NCBI GenBank assembly: GCA_028873695.1
Contig: JAPPNU010000029.1
Location: 114,383 to 149,564, forward strand
Direction of reading: 5' to 3'
Length of the DNA stretch: 35,182 bases
From: Gemmatimonadota bacterium
Lineage (GTDB): Bacteria > Latescibacterota > UBA2968 > GCA-2709665
Shown here: positions 8,089-16,539 of the stretch, piece by piece
Position numbering within the stretch: the stretch's first letter is position 1
How the letters are laid out: the number at the start of each line of letters is the position of its first letter
Notes under the pieces: model-generated
Databases searched by the model: none
What the model was told of the DNA's origin: nothing
Seen by the model: only the letters and a program-made list of their open reading frames with translations
Made by a program: the position numbers and the translations under genes

Positions 8089-9327
8089 ATGACCGACGCC
8101 GAACTCGAAGCGAAGGCGAACCGGATCCAGGACGTCGTGGAGGACCATCTGGTGCAGGATCACGGCATGCTGCCCATGCTGGTGCGCGTCGAGGATTATC
8201 AACTGCCGTCTGCCGACGACTACCGCGGGGCGTACCGCCACAGGCACCTCCAGGGAAAGACGGAGGCCGAGATTGGAATGCCGCCGATGCACGTCTGGCG
8301 GGCCTGGGAGAACACGCCCACGGACACGGCATGGTATCTCGGCGCGATGAGTTACCGGTACCGGTGCGACGGCGATCCCCGCGTCCTGGCTATCTGCCGG
8401 CGCACGTTGGGGGCGCTCAGGTATATCCACGAGCTTGGGGTGGAGAAGGGCGAGCGAGGGTACATGTGCAAGCCCTATAGCGGCGTGTACAGCAACCAGT
8501 CTTCGGGCGACCAGGTGCAATGCATCCTGGTCGGGCTGGCGGCGTATCGGCCCATTGCGCCGCCGGAGGACCGCGCCGCTATCGACGAGATCCTCGTGGA
8601 CATGGCCGAATTCGACATCAAGTGGAGTTATGTCTCTCCGCACGGCTACTTCGGATATACACATGAGTCGCTTGTGGAGTCCATTATCGGCGAGAACTGG
8701 AGCAATGCCACGTGGTCCTATGCCATCATCCATACCCCGCTGCTCTACCTGGCCTGGCGGGCCACCGGAGATCCGAAATATCTTCTGGAGATCGAAAGGT
8801 GGTACGAGGCCTGCGATACGAGCGTCCGGTTCGAGCGCCCCACGGGAAAGCTCACCGGCGGTATCGGCTGGCGCGCGCTGTACCTCCCGGCGCTGCTGAT
8901 GGGGTTCGACCCGGGAAACCACGAACTCTGGCGCGGCCTGATGCTGCAGAGCTACGATATGGTCCGGTCCGGCATTCTGCCCAACGGGGCGCAGGCTTAC
9001 CAGTGGACCTTCGACGTGGAAAGCGGTGAACGGGAAGTCCTCCCGGCCGCGTTGTGGGGAGGGGGCCCGGCCGCGACCGGCAGGTCGGGCATCTTCGCCA
9101 GGGCCTGCGTCGCGGCGCAACCCTGGTTCCCGTACGAGGCGATGGCGTCCGCCGCAAGGCATATTCTGGAAACCCTGGATCTGGATACCTTTCGGTTTAT
9201 CATGCCATTGGAAGAAAACCAGGTTGTACCGCCGGAGTGGCTGGTGGAGACCCGGCTGCTGGATACGGACAGCCTGACAGGATGGCTGTGGGGATACTGG
9301 GAGGGGAAGTGGCGGAGATACTGGTAG
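8089..9327 (+). CDS. Six-hairpin glycosidase-like (alpha/alpha)6-barrel protein
   Basis: This is a 412-residue protein whose helices alternate in the manner of six-hairpin glycosidases and related toroids. Helix pairs include DTAWYLGAMSYRYRCDGDP, QVQCILVGLAAYR, TWSYAIIHTPLLYLAWRATG and RHILETLDLDTF. Aromatic and acidic residues that could line an active site include WRAWENTP, GYFGYTHES and QWTFDVESGE. ATG 8089 has GGAGG 7 bases upstream (8077-8081). No signal peptide is seen. Neighbours are VOC proteins before and a GH42-like hydrolase after, on the same strand. A glycoside hydrolase or lyase role fits the context, but no catalytic pair can be named from sequence alone. Confidence 0.65.
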   Translation: MTDAELEAKANRIQDVVEDHLVQDHGMLPMLVRVEDYQLPSADDYRGAYRHRHLQGKTEAEIGMPPMHVWRAWENTPTDTAWYLGAMSYRYRCDGDPRVLAICRRTLGALRYIHELGVEKGERGYMCKPYSGVYSNQSSGDQVQCILVGLAAYRPIAPPEDRAAIDEILVDMAEFDIKWSYVSPHGYFGYTHESLVESIIGENWSNATWSYAIIHTPLLYLAWRATGDPKYLLEIERWYEACDTSVRFERPTGKLTGGIGWRALYLPALLMGFDPGNHELWRGLMLQSYDMVRSGILPNGAQAYQWTFDVESGEREVLPAALWGGGPAATGRSGIFARACVAAQPWFPYEAMASAARHILETLDLDTFRFIMPLEENQVVPPEWLVETRLLDTDSLTGWLWGYWEGKWRRYW

Positions 9328-9333
9328 GAAGAT

Positions 9334-9345
9334 GATCACGTGATC
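9334..9345. promoter_or_regulatory. Perfect 12-base palindrome upstream of GH42-like gene
   Basis: GATCACGTGATC is a perfect palindrome in the 70-base gap between the toroid gene and the GH42-like gene, 53 bases before ATG 9398. A repressor dimer site is possible. No promoter boxes were clear beside it. Confidence 0.3.
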
Positions 9346-9397
9346 GGGTACGGCCGTTCGTGCGTATTTGTGATCGATACTGGCGCGGGAGGTGTTG

Positions 9398-11500
9398 ATG
9401 AAACCACGAAAGATACAGCGGATCGCGTTCCTGCAGGACTATCGGAACCGGCCGGAATCCCTTGTGGAAGAGATTCCGGAAGTAGCGTCGCTGGGCTACC
9501 ATGAGGTTACCGTAGCGGCCGTTATCGGCCACGAAGCAGCCGTAGAAGAGGTGGCCGGGAGAGCGGCGGAATACGGCCTCGAGGTCTCCACGTTTACCGG
9601 ATTCATGAAATACGCTTACCAGCACCTGGCCGAGCACCCCGAACAGAAGGCGGTTTTCAGCAAGGATGCGGACCACGAGGAACTGGGTAACCTGCCGGCC
9701 GTATGGGGATGTCCGTACAACCGGGTGTTTCAGAAGCGGTACATGGATTTTCTGGAAAGACTGGGCAGGATTCCAAACCTTACGGAAGTCTGGGTGAACG
9801 ACGAAGCGTATTTCGGACGGGACGTGGATCTGCTGGCCTGCTACTGCCAGACCTGCCAGGCCGACTGGGACGCGGAATTCGGAGGGAGGATCCCGATGCC
9901 GCCGTTCAGGGACCCGGAGGAAAAAGCGCGCCTGGTGACCTGGCGTTTCAGCCGCTGGAACGACGTGCACGGGAAGATGAAGACAGCCCTGAACCGGGAT
10001 CACAGGGTCCGCGCGGTATTTCAGAGCGGACCGCATCCTTTCTGGGACATCAACCCATGGGTCTGCGGCATGGACATCGACGGCATGGTCGAGGCCATAG
10101 ACGGTCTGGCCGTGGATGCCTACTATACCTGCGTGTTGCCGGCCGTGGGAAGCGGGTTGTTTACGCCTCCTGAAATCTTCCTGAGCGAGTGCTGCCGCTT
10201 CCTACAGGGCTTTACGCTGGGAGATGACAAGGTGAGCGTGATGCTGGCCCAGGGGATGTCGCATCCGGAATTTCACCGGCCGTTGGACGAACGGGACGGT
10301 TGGTGGCAGGCCGTGGTCCCGCCGGCACTCGGCGTGGATCGGGTGACGACCTATACGTACCGGCTCCAGCGGGTGTCTCCGATGCACCGGACCTTCCAGG
10401 AGGCGTTTCGTCTGGACCCGTATTACGAGCGCACCGAGCCCGTGGTCTCCGTAGCCGTGGTGGACAGCCTGGAAACACAGTGTTGCGACGAGTCGTTGCC
10501 CGCAAGGGGCCGTGAGAACTGGCGCATGAACCGGATGTTTTCCACGGGACAGATGGCCGCGCACAACGGTCTTTCCCACGGGTATCTGCCTTCGTCGAAG
10601 CTGGTTCCCGACTATCTCGATCGATATCCGGTGGTGGCGCTGCCCAATGCCTCGTGTCTGTCAGCCAGCCAGCGTGACGCACTCCTGGCGTACGTGCACG
10701 AAGGCGGTACGCTGGTGGCGATGGGAGAGACGGCCACGAGGGACGAAGCGGGACGCCCGTCAGACGGGTTGTTCCTCAGCGAGGCATTCGGGATTTCGTC
10801 GTGTACACCGGCAGGAGGTACCCGCATCTTCCAGGCTGCCGCCGACCACGAGGCGTTCGACAACCTCCCGTGGCCTGATGAGAGGACCGCGTGGGACCCC
10901 TGGAAGGGCCGTAACCGACCGGTTCTCGGGCTTGATCTCGCGGTAGAGGTAGAAACGGAGGGTGGGACGGACGTGCTGGCGGTGTTCGAGGATGAGGGAT
11001 CCGCGACGTCACGCCCGGCTTTGACGTCGAAACGCGTGGGTAGGGGCAACGGCGTCTTCGTGGCGGGCATCCCGTCCAGGTGGCTGGATCAAAGGCCGAT
11101 GGGCACCACTGTCCTCAGCTTTTCCCGCCAGGTGGTGGCGCAACTGATCTTGTCGCTTGTGGGCGACCGGCTGCCGGTAGTCGCAAAGGGCTTTCCGCCG
11201 AGGGTACCGCTGCAGGAAGTCAGACCGCTGGACATCCGCTGGAAGCCGACCATGGAGATCATGCCTTCGGTGGGCGAGGATCTGATCCTGGTGACGGTGC
11301 CGTCGTATTTCAGGGAACCCGACGCATTCCGGATCGAAGCCAGGCTGCCCGACGGCAAGCGCTGCGCCGGGGTCCGGGAACTGGTGTCGGATCAGCCGGT
11401 GGCGGACGTCAGACAGGACGGACGGGCGGTGGAAATTGACGTCAATCTGACCACCGAGGACTTCCTTAAGGTGTACGCCTTTTCCATGGCGTCGGTGTGA
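9398..11500 (+). CDS. GH42-like TIM-barrel hydrolase with C-terminal GATase-like domain
   Basis: Start ATG 9398 has GGGAGG at 9387-9392; GTG 9392 and TTG 9395 are in frame but overlap that site. Length is 700 residues. The first 350 residues look like a TIM barrel: FTGFMKYAYQHL, WVNDEAYFG with N134-D135-E136, then CYCQTC with C148, C150 and C153. The Asn-x-Glu resembles the acid/base strand of GH42-type beta-galactosidases, and the CxCxxC could hold zinc as in some GH42 enzymes. Residues from about 395 to 500 resemble the GATase-like trimerisation domain of that group (LDRYPVVALPNASCLSASQ, YVHEGGTLVAMGET). A beta-sandwich tail follows. A clear paralogue lies at 16540-18561. Glycoside hydrolysis is inferred; no signal peptide. 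Confidence 0.7.
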   Translation: MKPRKIQRIAFLQDYRNRPESLVEEIPEVASLGYHEVTVAAVIGHEAAVEEVAGRAAEYGLEVSTFTGFMKYAYQHLAEHPEQKAVFSKDADHEELGNLPAVWGCPYNRVFQKRYMDFLERLGRIPNLTEVWVNDEAYFGRDVDLLACYCQTCQADWDAEFGGRIPMPPFRDPEEKARLVTWRFSRWNDVHGKMKTALNRDHRVRAVFQSGPHPFWDINPWVCGMDIDGMVEAIDGLAVDAYYTCVLPAVGSGLFTPPEIFLSECCRFLQGFTLGDDKVSVMLAQGMSHPEFHRPLDERDGWWQAVVPPALGVDRVTTYTYRLQRVSPMHRTFQEAFRLDPYYERTEPVVSVAVVDSLETQCCDESLPARGRENWRMNRMFSTGQMAAHNGLSHGYLPSSKLVPDYLDRYPVVALPNASCLSASQRDALLAYVHEGGTLVAMGETATRDEAGRPSDGLFLSEAFGISSCTPAGGTRIFQAAADHEAFDNLPWPDERTAWDPWKGRNRPVLGLDLAVEVETEGGTDVLAVFEDEGSATSRPALTSKRVGRGNGVFVAGIPSRWLDQRPMGTTVLSFSRQVVAQLILSLVGDRLPVVAKGFPPRVPLQEVRPLDIRWKPTMEIMPSVGEDLILVTVPSYFREPDAFRIEARLPDGKRCAGVRELVSDQPVADVRQDGRAVEIDVNLTTEDFLKVYAFSMASV

Positions 11501-11548
11501 TCGGCCGGCCGTCTCGGCGGCGGCAAACGGGGAAATTCTCCACGGACA

Positions 11549-11983
11549 TCAGGAACGACCGAGTCGCGACCTGATACAGGCATCCACGCCGTATTTTCCC
11601 GAGCCAACCAGCAGGAACATCACCGCGATGGCCAGGTACAGAAGCGCCATCTCCTTCACGCCGAACGGATCGGCCGCGTGAACGCCGAACGCGGCCACCA
11701 GCATCGTGAATCCCATCAAAGCCGTGCCCGGCCGGGTCAGCAGTCCCAGCGCCAGCATCAACCCGCCCCCGAACTCCCCGAAGGCGGCCGCCCAGGCGAA
11801 AAACTCGGGCAACGGAAATCCCAGCTTGGCCGTGCCCGCAACGAGCCCGGCGGAAGGCGGGATTTTCCCGATGCCGTGTCCGAATGCCATGCTCAATCCG
11901 GCAATCACCCTCAGAATCGCCAGTCCCAGATTCGCCTTGTCGGAATCGATCTCCGCACCGCCGAACAGAAGTTCCCTGTACAT
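11549..11983 (-). CDS. DoxX-family membrane protein
   Basis: This 144-residue protein on the minus strand has four hydrophobic helices: LGLAILRVIAGLSMAFGHG, FFAWAAAFGEFGGGLMLALG, ALMGFTMLVAAFGVHAADPF and ALLYLAIAVMFLLVGSGKYG. The spacing and the FGHGIGK and GEFGGGL motifs are those of DoxX, an inner-membrane family linked to quinone or thiol redox chemistry. ATG 11983-11981 has GGGGA 8 bases upstream. It is convergent with the GH42-like gene, with a 48-base gap, and divergent from the dehydratase gene at 12371. It stands alone, so its partner is unknown. Confidence 0.9.
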   Translation of the reverse strand: MYRELLFGGAEIDSDKANLGLAILRVIAGLSMAFGHGIGKIPPSAGLVAGTAKLGFPLPEFFAWAAAFGEFGGGLMLALGLLTRPGTALMGFTMLVAAFGVHAADPFGVKEMALLYLAIAVMFLLVGSGKYGVDACIRSRLGRS

Positions 11984-12370
11984 ACGTCGTCCCCCTGAAT
12001 TGAATTGGTGCCAATAGTGTATGGTTGCGCTTTGCGCGGCGCAGCCGCCGATTGCGTTGTCAATCGTGTTGCTTTCCCGACCCTATAAGGTTACCTTACC
12101 CCTTACACAATTTCCCCCAATGCAGCCCTGTATCAACGGGTTCAATGACGCCCTGGCCCCTACTCCCTCACGACAATAGCAAGCCCCACGACCGCGAACG
12201 GTACGACGCACTGCTGTGCGACCGACGGAGATCCCGTCCCATTTTGCGTCGCCGGCGTTCCAAGTATAGTACAAAACGATCCGAAATGCAAGATCGGCCC
12301 AATCCCATGAGTTTGGAGGCCACCTTCCCCGTCTAACCGGCTATCGACAGCATTTTAAGGAGATGAACTT
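11984..12370. other. Divergent intergenic region, weak promoter-like elements only
   Basis: I see no gene here. TATAGT at 12265-12270 could be a -10 box for the dehydratase, but only poor -35 candidates lie at 12243-12249. CGATC (12277-12281) and GATCG (12292-12296) form an inverted repeat just downstream. A perfect hairpin CGCAC-TGCT-GTGCG lies at 12207-12220. On the minus strand TTGACA (12063-12058) lacks a matching -10 at normal distance. The strong ribosome site AAGGAG for the dehydratase is at 12357-12362. Confidence 0.35.
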
Positions 12371-13531
12371 ATGAAGATTACCGACGTAAAGGTCCTGCCG
12401 ATCGACCGGTATCTCTTTGTCGAGGTCCATACGGATGAGGGGTTTGTGGGGCTTGGCGAATCGGGCGCGTGGGGATACCTGGAAGCCTCCGGCGAGGTGG
12501 TGAAGAGCTTCAGGGAATATCTGATCGGCAAGGACCCCCTGCGCATCGAACACCACTGGCAGGTCCTGTACCGTTGCACCCATTTTCGCGGCGCGGCGAT
12601 CATGGGCGCCCTGAGCGCGGTGGACATCGCCCTCTGGGATATTGCGGGCAAGTACTTCGGGGTACCGGTCTATCAGTTGCTGGGCGGCAAGTGCCGGGAC
12701 AAGGCCCGCGTCTACGGCCACGTGATCGGGAGCACCAAGGAGGAACTTCTCAAGGGCTGCGTTCAGGCAAAGGCGGAGGGATTTACCGCCGTGGGCCACC
12801 TGACGCCGTTTCTGGATGAATCCCGAAATGTACCCTACTACAAGACACACACCGACAAGATCCAGGATGCCGTTCAGACCGTGGCGGCGTACCGTGAGGC
12901 GGTTGGCGACGAAGTGGACCTGTGCATTGAAATCCACCGGCGGCTGGACCCTGCCGAGGCGATCGTGCTGGGAAGGGCGATCGAACCCTATCGCCCGTTC
13001 TTCTACGAGGACCCGATCCGGCCCGACAACCTGGACGCCATGGCCGAAGTCGCGCGGAAGATCGCGATCCCCATCGCCACCGGGGAACGAATTCATACCA
13101 TCTACGAGTTCGAAATGCTCCTGACGCGTAATGCGGTCCAGTACGTAAGGCCGGACGTCTGCATGGCCGGCGGCATCACCCATTGCAAGAAGATCGCGGC
13201 CCTCGCCGAGGCGCACTACGTGGACGTGGTGCCGCACAACCCGCTCAGCCCGGTGAGTACGGCCGCGTGCGTTCAGCTTGCCGCCTGCATTCCCAATTTC
13301 GCACTGCAGGAGTACCCCAGGGGCGAAGGCGAACCGCCGAAGAGCGAGATTGTGTCCGGCGTACTCACGCTGGAGGACGGATTCCTGATCATCCCGGATA
13401 CCCCCGGTATCGGCGTGGAACTCGCGGAAGGCGCCGCGGAGAAATACCCGTTTCTTTCGCACCGGCCGATGCTGGACGAAGGGATGATGGTCACCAGGCT
13501 GCACGTCGACGGGTCGGTGGTCGACCAGTAG
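12371..13531 (+). CDS. Enolase-superfamily sugar-acid dehydratase (mandelate racemase/ManD/DgoD-like)
   Basis: This 386-residue protein has the N-terminal capping domain (1-125) and the metal-binding barrel of the mandelate-racemase group. Expected ligands and acid/base residues appear as EIHRRLDP (E187, H189), YEDP (E213), GER (E239) and PHNPLSP (H289). The spacing agrees with D-galactonate and mannonate dehydratases, which remove water from sugar acids using Mg2+. The first ligand is Glu where those families have Asp. AAGGAG at 12357-12362 sets the ATG at 12371. It opens the long plus-strand run ending at 27821. Dehydration of an unknown sugar acid is the best reading; the exact substrate cannot be told. 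Confidence 0.88.
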   Translation: MKITDVKVLPIDRYLFVEVHTDEGFVGLGESGAWGYLEASGEVVKSFREYLIGKDPLRIEHHWQVLYRCTHFRGAAIMGALSAVDIALWDIAGKYFGVPVYQLLGGKCRDKARVYGHVIGSTKEELLKGCVQAKAEGFTAVGHLTPFLDESRNVPYYKTHTDKIQDAVQTVAAYREAVGDEVDLCIEIHRRLDPAEAIVLGRAIEPYRPFFYEDPIRPDNLDAMAEVARKIAIPIATGERIHTIYEFEMLLTRNAVQYVRPDVCMAGGITHCKKIAALAEAHYVDVVPHNPLSPVSTAACVQLAACIPNFALQEYPRGEGEPPKSEIVSGVLTLEDGFLIIPDTPGIGVELAEGAAEKYPFLSHRPMLDEGMMVTRLHVDGSVVDQ

Positions 13532-13582
13532 GGTGCATCTGAACGAGCGATCGCAGAACCGGCATCATCTCATCCGGGACAC

Positions 13583-13598
13583 GTGATATCTGAATCAC
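13583..13598. promoter_or_regulatory. GTGAT-N6-ATCAC inverted repeat before PhyH gene
   Basis: GTGAT at 13583-13587 and ATCAC at 13594-13598 are perfect inverted arms with a 6-base spacer. They lie immediately before the ribosome site AGGAGG (13599-13604) of the PhyH gene. The spacing is wrong for CRP and FNR sites. An operator or a 5' hairpin affecting translation are both possible. Confidence 0.25.
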
Positions 13599-13611
13599 AG
13601 GAGGACTCGCC

Positions 13612-14406
13612 ATGCTTGCGGGAATCACCGACGAACAATGGGAGCGGTTCGAGAACGATGGATTTCTTCGCCTTGGAAAGGTAATGGACGACGTTGAACT
13701 GGCGGGCCTGCAGCAGCGCATCGACGACATCATGCTCGGCAACGTCAAGGTCCACGATCAGATGTTCATGCAGCTCGACAGCGAGTCGGGCGACTACTCG
13801 GAGAAGCGGATCACAACGAGAGGGCACCAGGTCTCCACGTTGAACTATCGAAAGATTCAGGACCTGGAGTTCGATTCGCTGTTCCTGTCCTACATGCAGA
13901 AGCCCGTTTTCCGTGAGATCTGCGCGAGGGCCTACGGACCGGAGACGCCGATATCGTGCTACCGGGCAATGTTCATGAACAAGCCGGCGGGGAAGGGCAC
14001 GCACCTGCCCTGGCACCAGGACCGGTTCAGCATCCTCGACACCGATCCGATCGTGACCGTCTGGACGGCGCTCGACCGGGTAACGGTCGAGAACGGCTGC
14101 GTGGGAATCGTACCGCGATCCCATCGCGCGACCTTCGATCAGGATGCGTCCGCCAGCTTTGCGTTCCTGACCGACGAGCAGGCCGCCGTCGTTCTGGCAA
14201 GGGAGAGGCACGAATACCTGGAGATGGAGGCCGGAGAAGCGGCCCTGATGCACAACTGGCTGCTCCACGGGTCGGGGATGAACAAAACCGACACCTCCCG
14301 GCGCGGGTTCAGCGTCTGCTACATGGATGCCGCCACCCAATCCGAAACGGGGGCGAACTTCTCGGTTATCTTCGGAGAGGGAGCCCTGACTCCCGGGGCG
14401 CTGTAG
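13612..14406 (+). CDS. Phytanoyl-CoA dioxygenase (PhyH) family protein, first copy
   Basis: This 264-residue non-haem Fe(II)/2-oxoglutarate oxygenase has a jelly-roll core. The iron triad is visible as WHQD (H135, D137) and LLHGSG (H219), and R230 or R231 in SRRGFSV would bind the 2-oxoglutarate carboxylate. VENGCVGIVPRSH is the usual PhyH strand before the second half. AGGAGG at 13599-13604 precedes ATG 13612. The enzyme would hydroxylate a small acid or related molecule. It lies between the dehydratase (80 bases upstream) and the first DUF6785-type gene (36 bases downstream). It shares motifs with the second PhyH copy (20634-21536) but is quite different in length and outer sequence, so the two probably have different substrates. 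Confidence 0.9.
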   Translation: MLAGITDEQWERFENDGFLRLGKVMDDVELAGLQQRIDDIMLGNVKVHDQMFMQLDSESGDYSEKRITTRGHQVSTLNYRKIQDLEFDSLFLSYMQKPVFREICARAYGPETPISCYRAMFMNKPAGKGTHLPWHQDRFSILDTDPIVTVWTALDRVTVENGCVGIVPRSHRATFDQDASASFAFLTDEQAAVVLARERHEYLEMEAGEAALMHNWLLHGSGMNKTDTSRRGFSVCYMDAATQSETGANFSVIFGEGALTPGAL

Positions 14407-14442
14407 ACGGCGACACCGATACTTCCGAACAGGTACTCACCC

Positions 14443-16458
14443 TTGGAAACCACGGCCGCGAGAGCCCCGAACCCCCCCACTCCATCGCTTGGCAGAGAAT
14501 CTGACGCGCGCGACGGCCTGACGCCGCGCGCGTTCGGTATCGGCCTCGTCCTGTGCGTACTCATGTGCGTTGGCCTCACCTACAACCGCATGATCACCCA
14601 GGGCTCCTTCATTGGCGGCGGGTACTACATGGACCGGGGCGCGCTCATCGTCCTGTTCCTCCTTGTCGTGGCCGTCAATCCGCTGTTGGGCGCGATCAGG
14701 AGCCGGTTCGCCCTGACACGGGGCGAATTGCTCGCCATCTACACCATGTTTCTCATTCTCCTGCCCGCATGGGTGATGACCAAGCCGGTGATCCTCTACA
14801 CGACCGGCGTTACGTACCACGCGACGCCGGAGCTGCGTCACATCGAGGTCGTTCCCCCCAACATGCCGCCATGGCTGGTTCCTCAGGGGGAAGGAGTCGT
14901 CAAGGACCTTTACGAAGGCCTTCCGAAAGGAGGTTCGATCCCGTGGCTGGGATGGGTCCTGCCCCTGTGGAGCTGGGGGTCGTTCCTCATCGTGCTGTTC
15001 ATTGTGCTCATCAGCCTGGGCGTGCTGATGCGCAGGCAATGGGAGGAACACGAGCGGTTCGCGTTCCCCCTGATGCAGGTGCCGCTCGCGATGCTGGAGC
15101 CCGGAGAGGGCCGGATGGCGCCCGTGTTCCGCAGCCGGCTGCTGGCCGCCGGGTTTGCGGTCCCGTCTCTGGTCGGCACCCTTCGGGGACTCCGGTATTA
15201 CTTTCCATACATACCCGTTATCAACCTGGGGACGCACGTCCGCATCTTCCGGCGGACGATGGTGCTGCCCTTCAAGGTCCACTTTCTTGTGCTCGCATAT
15301 TCCTACTTCATCAATCTGGACGTGAGTCTCAGCCTGTGGGTCATCAACCTGGTTACAAAGGTGATTCGCGGCGCGCTGGCGATGGTTGGCGCGGGTCAGA
15401 CCTGGGGGGTGTCCGGGGTCGTGGGACGTTACAGTTCCCAGGGATCCGAGTTTCTGGCGTTGATGGGGATGGGGTATATCCTCGCTCTGGCCGCGTACAG
15501 CCTTTACGTTGCCAGGGGTCACCTCCGGCACGTATGGGAACAGGTCCGAGGCCGTCCGTCGCACCTGCGGGACTCGGACGAAATCGTGTCCTACCGGTCG
15601 GCCGTACTGGGCATTGTGCTTGGCGTGAGTTACCTTGGTTTGTGGCTATACCAGGCCGGAATTTCGCCGCCGCTGGTTCTGTTTCTTCTTGTTTCCAGTC
15701 TCATCGTCTTCTTTGTGATGGCTCGGATTGTGAGTGAAACGGGATTTGTCGCGACCTATTCCCCCCTCAATCCATCCGAGTTCGTAGTGTGCGCGGTGGG
15801 CTCGTCAGCGTTCGGTCCGGCGGGTCTCGCCACGCTGGGAATGAGCTACGTGTGGACGATGACGCGCAGAAATACGCTGATGCCGCACGCCATGGGCGCG
15901 CTTCGGCTGGCGCGCGAAATCGGAAGGAAGCGCGGGCTGGTCTGGGCAATGGGGGCGGCGCTGGCCGTGGGGCTGGTCGCCACGGGCTACACCACGTTGA
16001 ACCTGGGGTATACGCACGGCGGCGTGAACTTCGACTATCCATGGTTCAGCAACGTGAACGACGCGGCCTCTCCGTTCGACGAATTCATCGGACGCCGGCT
16101 GCTCGAACCCAGTCCGGTCTTCAAGATGGGTTTCCTCTATACCGCCCTGGGTACCGGAGTTGCCGCCCTGCTGATCCTGCTCAGGATGCGTCTGCCGTGG
16201 TGGCCGTTCCATCCGGCCGCGCTCCCTCTGAGTACGGTGTGGTACATGGACTGGTTCGGTTTCAGCGTGTTCCTGGCGTGGGGAATCAAGGCGATCATCC
16301 TGCGGGTGGGCGGGGCGGACCTCTACAGGAAGGCGCGACCGTTCTTTATCGGGATGATCCTGGGCGAGGTCATGTGCTCGGGAGGCTGGTCGGTCGTAAG
16401 CGCCTTTACAGGACGTCTCAAGACCTGGCCGTTCATGGGCTACTGGAGTTCGTCGTAA
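14443..16458 (+). CDS. DUF6785/DUF6784-type polytopic membrane protein, copy 1
   Basis: This 671-residue protein has about 13-15 hydrophobic segments, for example AFGIGLVLCVLMCVG, LIVLFLLVVAVNPLL, LLAIYTMFLILLPAW and VWAMGAALAVGLVATG. It has no signal peptide. Its start is TTG 14443; the next in-frame ATG falls inside the first helix. Conserved blocks shared with the two other copies are EEHERFAFP, NLDVSLS, ARIVSETG, TYSPLNPSEFVVCAVGSS and LEPSPVF. I recognise this as the DUF6785/DUF6784 group, large inner-membrane proteins of unknown function that distantly recall oligopeptide transporters. It follows the PhyH gene by 36 bases. A transport role is inference from topology only. Confidence 0.75.
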   Translation: METTAARAPNPPTPSLGRESDARDGLTPRAFGIGLVLCVLMCVGLTYNRMITQGSFIGGGYYMDRGALIVLFLLVVAVNPLLGAIRSRFALTRGELLAIYTMFLILLPAWVMTKPVILYTTGVTYHATPELRHIEVVPPNMPPWLVPQGEGVVKDLYEGLPKGGSIPWLGWVLPLWSWGSFLIVLFIVLISLGVLMRRQWEEHERFAFPLMQVPLAMLEPGEGRMAPVFRSRLLAAGFAVPSLVGTLRGLRYYFPYIPVINLGTHVRIFRRTMVLPFKVHFLVLAYSYFINLDVSLSLWVINLVTKVIRGALAMVGAGQTWGVSGVVGRYSSQGSEFLALMGMGYILALAAYSLYVARGHLRHVWEQVRGRPSHLRDSDEIVSYRSAVLGIVLGVSYLGLWLYQAGISPPLVLFLLVSSLIVFFVMARIVSETGFVATYSPLNPSEFVVCAVGSSAFGPAGLATLGMSYVWTMTRRNTLMPHAMGALRLAREIGRKRGLVWAMGAALAVGLVATGYTTLNLGYTHGGVNFDYPWFSNVNDAASPFDEFIGRRLLEPSPVFKMGFLYTALGTGVAALLILLRMRLPWWPFHPAALPLSTVWYMDWFGFSVFLAWGIKAIILRVGGADLYRKARPFFIGMILGEVMCSGGWSVVSAFTGRLKTWPFMGYWSSS

Positions 16459-16539
16459 TTCGCCCATGGAACGCACCTGGAACGGGCATCCCGGGGATCG
16501 ACAGTACATATCAAAGGTATACATTGAGTGGAGGAAATG

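Noticed and set aside
7915..9339. Open frame of 474 codons on the minus strand
   Set aside because: It lies opposite the toroid gene, is rich in Arg, Pro and His, matches no family pattern, and the plus-strand protein has clear helical repeats and a ribosome site.
12058..12063. TTGACA on the minus strand as -35 of the DoxX gene
   Set aside because: The region 16-18 bases downstream is GC-rich with no -10; a TACACT further on is 36 bases away.
12341..13504. Open frame of 387 codons on the minus strand
   Set aside because: Antisense to the dehydratase, which has all expected catalytic motifs. No plausible protein family in the antisense translation.
13583..13598. CRP- or FNR-type binding site
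   Set aside because: The arms GTGA and TCAC are 8 bases apart, where CRP needs 6; FNR needs TTGAT-N4-ATCAA. Kept only as a generic inverted repeat.
14437..15564. Open frame of 375 codons on the minus strand
   Set aside because: Antisense to DUF6785 copy 1; composition dominated by His, Gln, Arg and Pro. Similar antisense frames lie opposite copies 2 and 3, as expected from shared sequence.
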